DNA of 64,000 bases. Origin: Chitinophagaceae bacterium (lineage in GTDB: Bacteria > Bacteroidota > Bacteroidia > Chitinophagales > Chitinophagaceae). The position numbers and the translations under genes were made by a program. The notes beneath the pieces were generated by a model. The model made no database searches. It had not been told where the DNA came from and saw only the letters and a program-made list of their open reading frames with translations. How positions within the stretch are numbered: position 1 is the first letter of the stretch; each line of letters begins with the position of its first letter. Positions 57,497 through 64,000 of this stretch are shown here, piece by piece. Location: NCBI GenBank assembly GCA_016702745.1, contig JADJDJ010000005.1:1-64000 (forward strand), in the 5' to 3' direction.

Positions 57497-59955
57497 GCAA
57501 CGCACCAGACAGGCTGGAACTTCTAAAGCAGCAAACCAGGGTTACTGGTATTGACTTCATATTTGTTGATACTATTGGCCAGCAGCTGATCAATGTGAAC
57601 TTCCTGGTGCCACCGGGTTCATTGGATGAAAGCATGGTATCGGGCCCGAAAGAGCTGAGTGACCCTGCCAGGATCCGAATTTATTCTCCTGCCAGTGATG
57701 TGCCGGACAAACCAGTAACAAGCATGAGCTGGTCTGACGGGGTACTCCGTCTTTCAGTAAATACACCTGGCGATTTCACGCTGTATAAATTATATATTGA
57801 TGACGAACGAATTGATCCTTTCTATAATGATGTAACATTTGATTTTAAAGCCGGTTGTCCCTCGGATCTCGACTGTAAACCGGCGAATCATGAATGTCCA
57901 CCGGAGGAATGGGTCGATTTCCCGGTGGATTATCTCGCCAGAGACTTCAATAGTTATAAGCAGGCATTACTGGAATTCGCCACGGCACGTTATCCTCACT
58001 GGCCCGATAGGTTAGAAGCAGACGCAGGTGTTATGATGGCAGAATTGATGAGTGCGATGGGTGATGAAATGGCGTATTACCAGGACCGGGTGTCACGCGA
58101 GGCCTATCTCGAATCGGCCACCCAGCGAAGATCTTTACGACGTCACGCTCGTTTAGTGGATTATACTTTACATGATGGATTGGCCGCCACTGCCTGGATT
58201 GATGTCATAACCAATACAGCAGGTTCTATTCCAGCAGGTACCAATGTACAGGCAAAAGGAGAGTCAGGGCTGAGTATTCTTTTCGAAATAGGTCATCGGT
58301 TGACAGATCAGTTCCCGGTTGTAAAAAATTATACAGTTCACCAGGATATTAATCAACTCCCTGCACATATCTGGGACGAAGATGACACATGTCTGCCCGC
58401 TGGAAGCACAGAAATTTACGTGGAGGGTGAATGGCAATCCTTACTTGATCCGGGCAAATGGGTGCTTCTGCAAACAAAACCAGCGAACCCGGCTCAGCCC
58501 CGGAGATCTCACCTGGTGCGATTGGTTGAAATAAAAAATGATGAGGACCCTGTACAGGCCGTCAAGATCACACGCCTGGTTTGGGAACAGGAGCAGGCAA
58601 CCCCATTTGAGCTGGATCTTACTGTGTTGACAGTTCATGGCAATATGCTGCCAGCAACAGCCGGTGAAACCCTGGTAACCTATTTTATCACCGGTGGACA
58701 GTCCAATTTTAACCAGGCCCAGTATAGTGCCTTGCGTCAGTTAAACGGCCTGGTGGATCCAGCCTTTGCGGTAGAAAGAATAGGGAGAAGCATTAAGAAA
58801 CCGGGAAAAGAAAATGAAGAAAGCATAGTCTTTCTCTTTACGCTCCCGGGTTCAGAAGAGCGGTCAGTCGTACGAATCGGGGCAGATGCACAAAGAGCAA
58901 AGCCGGATATCTGGTTAGAAGAAATGCTTTATGATGGCAGCACCTGGAATGCGAGCGGGTTACTATGGGAGTATACCACTTCATTTGTTGGTGTCGACTC
59001 GGCAGATCCAGGCGATAGTTGCTTTTCACTGGAAGATGGGTCCTGGAGAAGGGTTGTCAGCTACCAGCGCCCGGGGCAGGAGATTATACATCGTGATTAC
59101 GCATCTAACAACGGAACCACTATACGATTTGGTGATGGAGAATTTGGTCGTGTGCCAGTTGAGAAAACAGTATTTAAGGTGGTTTACCGTCTCGGTAACG
59201 GAAAGTGGGACAATGTGGCAGCTGATACTTTGATAACAATTGAAAAAGTACCTGGTCTAAGCCTGACAGTAACGAATCCTTTGCCTGTTACAAACGGAAT
59301 GGATCCTGAATCACCTGCAGAAATGCTTCAGCAGGCACCGGATGCATTTAAAGCAGTAACCTACCGGGCGGTAAGACCGGAAGATTATGCAGAAGCGGCG
59401 GAAAGATTGGAATGGATTCAAAGAGCCGGTGCCACTTTCCGTTGGACAGGCAGCTGGTTGTCTGCTTTTGTATCACCTGACCCCAGGGGAACAACGCTCT
59501 TGAAAACTAGCCGGAAAGAAGCGTTATTAAATCATCTCAACAGATTCAGACAGGCGGGACGTGAAGTTTATGTAAACAAACCGGTATATGCCAATTTGGA
59601 TATTGAGATCGAAATATGTGCTGCACCAAATGCTTTTGCTGGCGATGTAAAGGGAAGAGTATTGGTCGCATTGCTTGGAAAGAAAGGAATTAATCCCAAA
59701 CCCGGTTATTTCTCTGCTGATCAGTTCACTTTTGGAAGCCCCTTACGGAGATCAACACTTGAAGCGGCTATACAATCCGTTCCGGGCGTGAAGGCGGTAG
59801 AGAGTATCCGAATGAGAAGGCGAGGATGGTTTGACTGGAAATTGTATGAAGAATTTGACTACGATCCGGGCCCTGATTGCATCATCAGGGTTGAAAACGA
59901 CCCTTTACATCCTGAACGCGGCAGTCTTAAAATTAATATACATGGTGGATCATGA
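57493..59955 (+). CDS. Baseplate J-like wedge protein (Pvc11-like)
   Basis: 820 residues. Characteristic VDFPVDYLARDFNSYKQALLEFATARYPHWPDRLEADAGVMMAELMSAMGDEMAYYQDRVSREAYLESATQRRSLRRHA near residues 135-215, then the gpJ/gp6-like core, and IRFGDGEFGRVP at about 541-552. The family builds the wedge ring around the hub. Length is normal for Pvc11. A Cys cluster at the N-terminal side (CPSDLDCKPANHECP) is seen. ATGA overlaps on both sides. Confidence 0.9.
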   Translation: MSNAPDRLELLKQQTRVTGIDFIFVDTIGQQLINVNFLVPPGSLDESMVSGPKELSDPARIRIYSPASDVPDKPVTSMSWSDGVLRLSVNTPGDFTLYKLYIDDERIDPFYNDVTFDFKAGCPSDLDCKPANHECPPEEWVDFPVDYLARDFNSYKQALLEFATARYPHWPDRLEADAGVMMAELMSAMGDEMAYYQDRVSREAYLESATQRRSLRRHARLVDYTLHDGLAATAWIDVITNTAGSIPAGTNVQAKGESGLSILFEIGHRLTDQFPVVKNYTVHQDINQLPAHIWDEDDTCLPAGSTEIYVEGEWQSLLDPGKWVLLQTKPANPAQPRRSHLVRLVEIKNDEDPVQAVKITRLVWEQEQATPFELDLTVLTVHGNMLPATAGETLVTYFITGGQSNFNQAQYSALRQLNGLVDPAFAVERIGRSIKKPGKENEESIVFLFTLPGSEERSVVRIGADAQRAKPDIWLEEMLYDGSTWNASGLLWEYTTSFVGVDSADPGDSCFSLEDGSWRRVVSYQRPGQEIIHRDYASNNGTTIRFGDGEFGRVPVEKTVFKVVYRLGNGKWDNVAADTLITIEKVPGLSLTVTNPLPVTNGMDPESPAEMLQQAPDAFKAVTYRAVRPEDYAEAAERLEWIQRAGATFRWTGSWLSAFVSPDPRGTTLLKTSRKEALLNHLNRFRQAGREVYVNKPVYANLDIEIEICAAPNAFAGDVKGRVLVALLGKKGINPKPGYFSADQFTFGSPLRRSTLEAAIQSVPGVKAVESIRMRRRGWFDWKLYEEFDYDPGPDCIIRVENDPLHPERGSLKINIHGGS

Positions 59956-62218
59956 GTTGTAATTGTTTAAATAAAACCAAAGAAGGGCAACAATTTGTCT
60001 GCACCTGCGATGAATTTATGCATCCCCTGCGATTGAATATCGGCCCGGGTTTACCGGAATTGCCACGCCAGGTAGCGGGTTTTCCTGAGTTTCGCAGAGC
60101 GATGTTACGGGCTGTACCATCGAAAAATGGATTGACAGGCTGGCGGGCGAGAGAAAAGACGACCTGGGTGTGATGCTGCTGGAGATTTGGGCTTATATAT
60201 GTGATTCATTGGCTTTTTATGATAAAGTAATTGCGGATGAATCATACCTGGGTACATCAAAACGCCGCCCATCTCTTCGTAAACTGATTGCCTTGCTGGG
60301 ATATCTTCCGGCACCGGCTACGGCATCGTTTGTAAAACTGGTGGCCACATCGGAAGGAAGATTGCCGGTAACAGTTCCGGCTGGCACAGCATTCAGGTCA
60401 GGCAGCCCCGCACAGGTCTTTGAAGCCACTGATACCACCATTATTCATCCCTTAAACAGTAAATGGACGATCTCTGCTATACGGCCTGACACTATTCTTA
60501 TAGATAATCCTTCCTGGTTATTGGTGGAGCCACGATCAGAGATTAAGCCATTCTCAAAATTGTTGTTACTTGATTACAAGGACGAAACACAGAACCAGGT
60601 TCTTTTGGTAACTGATGTAGAAACCTATACAGGTGCAGATGAAAGAAAATACACAAAGCTGAAGTTTAAGTCACCTGCAAAACTTGCCAAGGGAACTCCT
60701 TTGTCGAGATTATGGTTATTATTACCCGATCACAAATCCATCCTGATTGATTTGGCCGCTGTCATGGAAGTACGCGATACTCCCGGACTTGAACATTTGC
60801 TGACACGGGCAGCATCAGAAGGACTCGGCGAGTATGACTGGAATCATTTCAGGCAAAAAGTTATGGCGAAAGGGGATATGGAGGTGTTGATGGCAGAGCG
60901 GAAAAAGCAGCAGGTTGACGCGATTGAGCTGGCCATGCGTTACGGAATTCCTACAGCAGGAACCATCGTAAACGAATTCCGACAAACTCTATCTTCTGCT
61001 GATAAATTAATCTTTGAGAAAAGATCCGAGTCTCCCCCAATAGAACACCTGCCAGAGAAATTCGCCATGATTGATAAGAATAAACGGGGTGTAATTGTCG
61101 GTGGCAGGATAAAATATGATCAGTCTCGACTTAAATTAAACATAGGGGAAAACTGGAATCCCGATCTGCTCATTCCTGTAGATGTATATGGTAATCTATT
61201 AGAAGCTACCCGTGGTGAAACAGTGAGGAATGAAATACTGGGAAGCGGAAATGCCAATGTAACCAGCCAGCAATTCAAGCTGACCAAAAAGCCGCTTACC
61301 TATTTACTGGCCCCCTCTGCAATGAACAGCCGTGGTGTGCAAAACACGCTTCGTGTTTATGTAAATGGTATTCGCTGGAAAGAAGTAGCTACTTTTTACG
61401 GCGTTCGCCCCGAAGAAGAAGTATATATCGTACGGCAGGATGACCAGGGAGATAGTTATGTGATCTTTGGGGATGGCTTCCGGGGAAAACTATTGCCAAC
61501 AGGTAACTCCAATATCACTGCCTACTATCGGCATGGTGCAGGTAAAGCCAGTCCCCCTGCCAGTTCGATCACGCAAATTCAATCAACCGTTCCTGGCCTT
61601 GCGGGTGTGAAAAATCCATTGGCGGCTGCCGGTGGATCTGATGCCGAAAGTGCTGATAACCTGAGAAGCAATGCGCCCCGTTCCGCTTTGATATTGGGAA
61701 GGGCAGTTTCTATTCTGGATAGGGAAGCTGTTTCACTAGCAACACCAGGCGTTCGAACGGTACAGGCCGAGTGGCATTGGCATGGTATACAGCAGTGCCC
61801 GGTAGTATATATATGGTATATCGGTGAGGCGGGGATCGAAATATTACTGACCAGGCGACTCCGGGCATTAACAGATCCTTCTACTCCCATTGCAGTAGAA
61901 CAGGCCGCCGGTGTTCCGGTTTCTATTGCAATTGAAGTGGAGGTGGATGAACGGTATGTAGCCGAGACTGTGTTGAAAAATGTCCGTCTTGTTCTTTCAC
62001 TTCCGGGAACGGGATTGTTAAGCCCGGAGAAATTAGGGGTGGGTAAACCCTTGTTCCGGAGTACAATTTTCAAAGCAATAGTGGAGGTGGAAGGAGTCGT
62101 TTCAGTAACTAAAATCAGCTGGAATGGAGAAACTTTCTCCAGTTATGCAATGAAAGCCCCCGCTGGCAGTTATTTCGATTTTGAGAATGGAGAAATACTC
62201 TTAAACGGAAGTAAATAA
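59952..62218 (+). CDS. Baseplate J-like wedge protein 2 (Pvc12-like, one frameshift)
   Basis: About 755 residues. MSCNCLNKTKE and CTCDEFMHP give a Cys-rich N-terminus. VMLLEIWAYICDSLAFYDKVIADESYLGTSKRRPSLRKLIALLGYLPAPA is the Pvc12 signature. IVRQDDQGDSYVIFGDGFRGKLLP and the C-terminal APAGSYFDFENGEILL follow. The frame breaks in A60123-60127; one more A gives PSKKWIDRLAGERKDDLGVMLLEIW and joins the second frame. Second wedge component of the baseplate. Confidence 0.87.
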
Positions 62219-62219
62219 T

Positions 62220-64000
62220 ATGGCAACGATCGCTAACGATAATTTTGAAGTTTACTACAGCGAAAAACTGTGGGAATGGATCCCGCCAATATATCGCCAG
62301 GAAGATGGACTGGCAAATCCAAAGGAAACCCTGCGGGGAATAATCGAAGTGATGGCACAACAGGCTGCTATTCTCAGGCGGAGCCAGGACAGGTTGTGGG
62401 AAGATCAATTTATTGATCTCTGTGAAGACTGGGCAATACCATATATAGGAAGTTTACTGGCAACACGATTGCTTTCAGCACAGAACGAAAGGGCCATGCG
62501 GAATGATGTGGCTAATACGATTTTTTACCGACGTGCAGCAGGAACGCCCCGTATCCTCGAACAACTTATTCATGATATCAGCGGATGGAAAGGCAGACTT
62601 ATTGAGAGTTTCCAGCACCTGGCTCGTACCAGGCATGGACTCGATCCTCAGCCCATTCCTTTAGCAGGCCGATTCACCGGGACACTTCCAGGAGGAGTTG
62701 CCGATCTTCGAAACCCGGTAGGAAGTAAACTGTCGACAGGGCCATTCGATGAGTATTTCCATACACCCGATTTCAGAAAGCCTAAAGGTATCCAGGGTCG
62801 ATACGGTATCACTAAACTTAATTTCCACCTGTATACCCTGGTCTCATACCAGGCCAGTAATGTAGTTCCCTGCTGGATGGATACTAAAGAGTATTACACC
62901 TTTGATCCATCAGGCCGGCTGATTCCTTTATTTGTAAAGGATCCAAAACCCAGGTTCAATGACTGGGAAAAATGGCATTCTCCTTTCGAGTGGGAGTTGC
63001 CTTTACCAATAAGGTGCCGGCTCCTGGGTAATGCAGAGTTTGAACTCACAGAGGAAAAAATACTCAGTTTTACCAACAACGAATCAGAACGTGACGAATT
63101 AAGGAAGATCGCCAATATACGTTTTCGGTCCGAGGCATCTTTTGAAAGCAGGATCAACGGACTCGGATTAGACATAATTGCCCTGAAGCGACATTGCATG
63201 ATCGATGAATGTGGCCAGAAACAATTATGGCCTCGATCACTTTCAGTTTTTCCCGGAACTGAGATCTCAAGAGAAAAGATAAAAGCTGCCAGTTTCGAGA
63301 ATACTTTTACTGACCCTGATAAAATGCTGATGGTGGATGCTGAGCAGGGACGTTTCCGGTTTACAGATAACAGTACACCAGATAATTTGTTTGTTACGTA
63401 TAATTATGGTTTCGCTGGACCTTGCGGGGCTGGCTTCTATGAGCGCCATATTCCAACCGACAAGCCGGCACCAAAAATTGTCACTGACAGGAAAATAAGG
63501 ATGACTGACATTCTTGATATACCTGATCCACAGGTATTGCAGATTAATGATAGTCTTACTTACAAAATAGAAGGAGATTTAGAGCCAGTAAGAGATTTCA
63601 CTATACAAGCGAAAAATTATGAACGCCCCTTTATTGCACTGGATAAGAACTGTACATTTTCTACAGGCGCAAACAATGATAGCAAGTTCGTGATGGATGG
63701 ACTCTGGATCGGATCACTGCCGAAGCAGGGGCCCTTTACAATTAAATTCAAAGGCGATTTTGAGTCGATCGTCATTCGTAACTGCACTTTTGACCCAGGG
63801 GGTAAAAATGGACAGGGCGACATATTGCACCCGGTAGCGATTGAATTAGAAGGGAACGTTGAGAACTTCTGTATTGAAAATAGTATACTTTCATCGATTC
63901 TTATTAATGGCAGTTCATTATTGGATGAATCTCTTTGTATTTCTGATTCCATACTCCAATCCGGCAATAACGCAGCTATTCGTGTGTCTACAGGTATAAC
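62220..64000 (+). CDS. Tail-protein-I-like baseplate/fibre-attachment protein (partial, runs off the right edge)
   Basis: Open frame from ATG 62220 to the last base (593 codons, no stop). The N-terminus matches phage tail protein I (gpI): LWEWIPPIYRQEDGLANPKETLRGIIEVMAQQAAILRRSQDRLWEDQFIDLCEDWAIPYIGSLLATR and NDVANTIFYRRAAGTPRILEQLIHDISGW. The rest turns beta-rich, with repeated short strands (VIRNCTFDPGGKN, VENFCIENSILSSILING) resembling a parallel beta-helix as in fibres. It links baseplate to receptor-binding fibres. It starts one base after the Pvc12-like stop. Confidence 0.85.
   Translation, partial: MATIANDNFEVYYSEKLWEWIPPIYRQEDGLANPKETLRGIIEVMAQQAAILRRSQDRLWEDQFIDLCEDWAIPYIGSLLATRLLSAQNERAMRNDVANTIFYRRAAGTPRILEQLIHDISGWKGRLIESFQHLARTRHGLDPQPIPLAGRFTGTLPGGVADLRNPVGSKLSTGPFDEYFHTPDFRKPKGIQGRYGITKLNFHLYTLVSYQASNVVPCWMDTKEYYTFDPSGRLIPLFVKDPKPRFNDWEKWHSPFEWELPLPIRCRLLGNAEFELTEEKILSFTNNESERDELRKIANIRFRSEASFESRINGLGLDIIALKRHCMIDECGQKQLWPRSLSVFPGTEISREKIKAASFENTFTDPDKMLMVDAEQGRFRFTDNSTPDNLFVTYNYGFAGPCGAGFYERHIPTDKPAPKIVTDRKIRMTDILDIPDPQVLQINDSLTYKIEGDLEPVRDFTIQAKNYERPFIALDKNCTFSTGANNDSKFVMDGLWIGSLPKQGPFTIKFKGDFESIVIRNCTFDPGGKNGQGDILHPVAIELEGNVENFCIENSILSSILINGSSLLDESLCISDSILQSGNNAAIRVSTGI

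Noticed and set aside
39989..64000. Prophage or R-type pyocin
   Set aside because: No capsid, terminase, portal, lysis or integrase genes were seen, while the DUF4255 protein, Pvc15-type ATPase and DUF4157 cargo are eCIS markers.
1..64000. CRISPR array or tRNA genes
   Set aside because: No regularly spaced direct repeats with unique spacers and no cloverleaf sequence were noticed by eye. A tRNAscan run would be decisive.

Overview
The window is chromosomal DNA of a Bacteroidota bacterium, most likely a Chitinophagaceae-type soil or water organism. Support for this is the short 374-residue NuoG, the exbB-exbD-exbD-tonB order, the many lipoproteins with short N-terminal signals, the weak ribosome binding sites and the family-typical intergenic palindromes. 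I infer this from gene content only. No rRNA, tRNA or CRISPR array was seen.

Layout. (1) 1-12068: respiratory complex I operon, from the last codons of nuoD through nuoE-F-G-H-I-J-K-L-M-N, with a small NTF2-like secreted gene between nuoE and nuoF and several repeat-filled gaps. (2) 12116-13393: a MacB/FtsX-type permease. (3) 13614-16760: a TonB energising operon (exbB, two exbD, tonB) closed by a clear terminator at 16784. (4) 16925-17645: a roughly 720-bp imperfect inverted repeat of unknown nature, followed by mnmE. (5) 19257-35088: an accessory island with a gene of unknown function, a complete qatABCD anti-phage operon (minus strand), a divergent abiEi/abiEii pair behind a 41-bp perfect palindrome, an orphan PD-(D/E)XK-like gene, several orphans, a two-gene membrane/secreted unit and an IS3-type element. 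(6) 35456-39274: lipoproteins, including a DUF1080 protein and a protein-glutamine-glutaminase-like lipoprotein, and a truncated response regulator. (7) 39989-64000: an extracellular contractile injection system (eCIS, Afp/PVC-like) operon. It holds sheath, tube, zinc-ribbon assembly protein, DUF4255 terminator, AAA+ ATPase, two roughly 1,120-residue DUF4157 proteins (candidate payloads), CIS tube/LysM-type proteins, gpD-like hub, spike, gp25-like protein, two baseplate-J proteins and a tail-I-like protein that runs off the window. PAAR, tape measure and a second tube or sheath were not seen and may lie beyond the right edge.

Sequence quality matters for reading this window. At least a dozen otherwise well-conserved genes (nuoM, exbD, tonB, mnmE, the IS transposase and many eCIS genes) are split by one-base indels. 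Most are one base missing from an A, C or T run, and adding that base restores an uninterrupted family-typical protein. I treat these as probable sequencing or assembly errors and annotate the rejoined genes. The two eCIS payload genes become visible at full length only after this correction.
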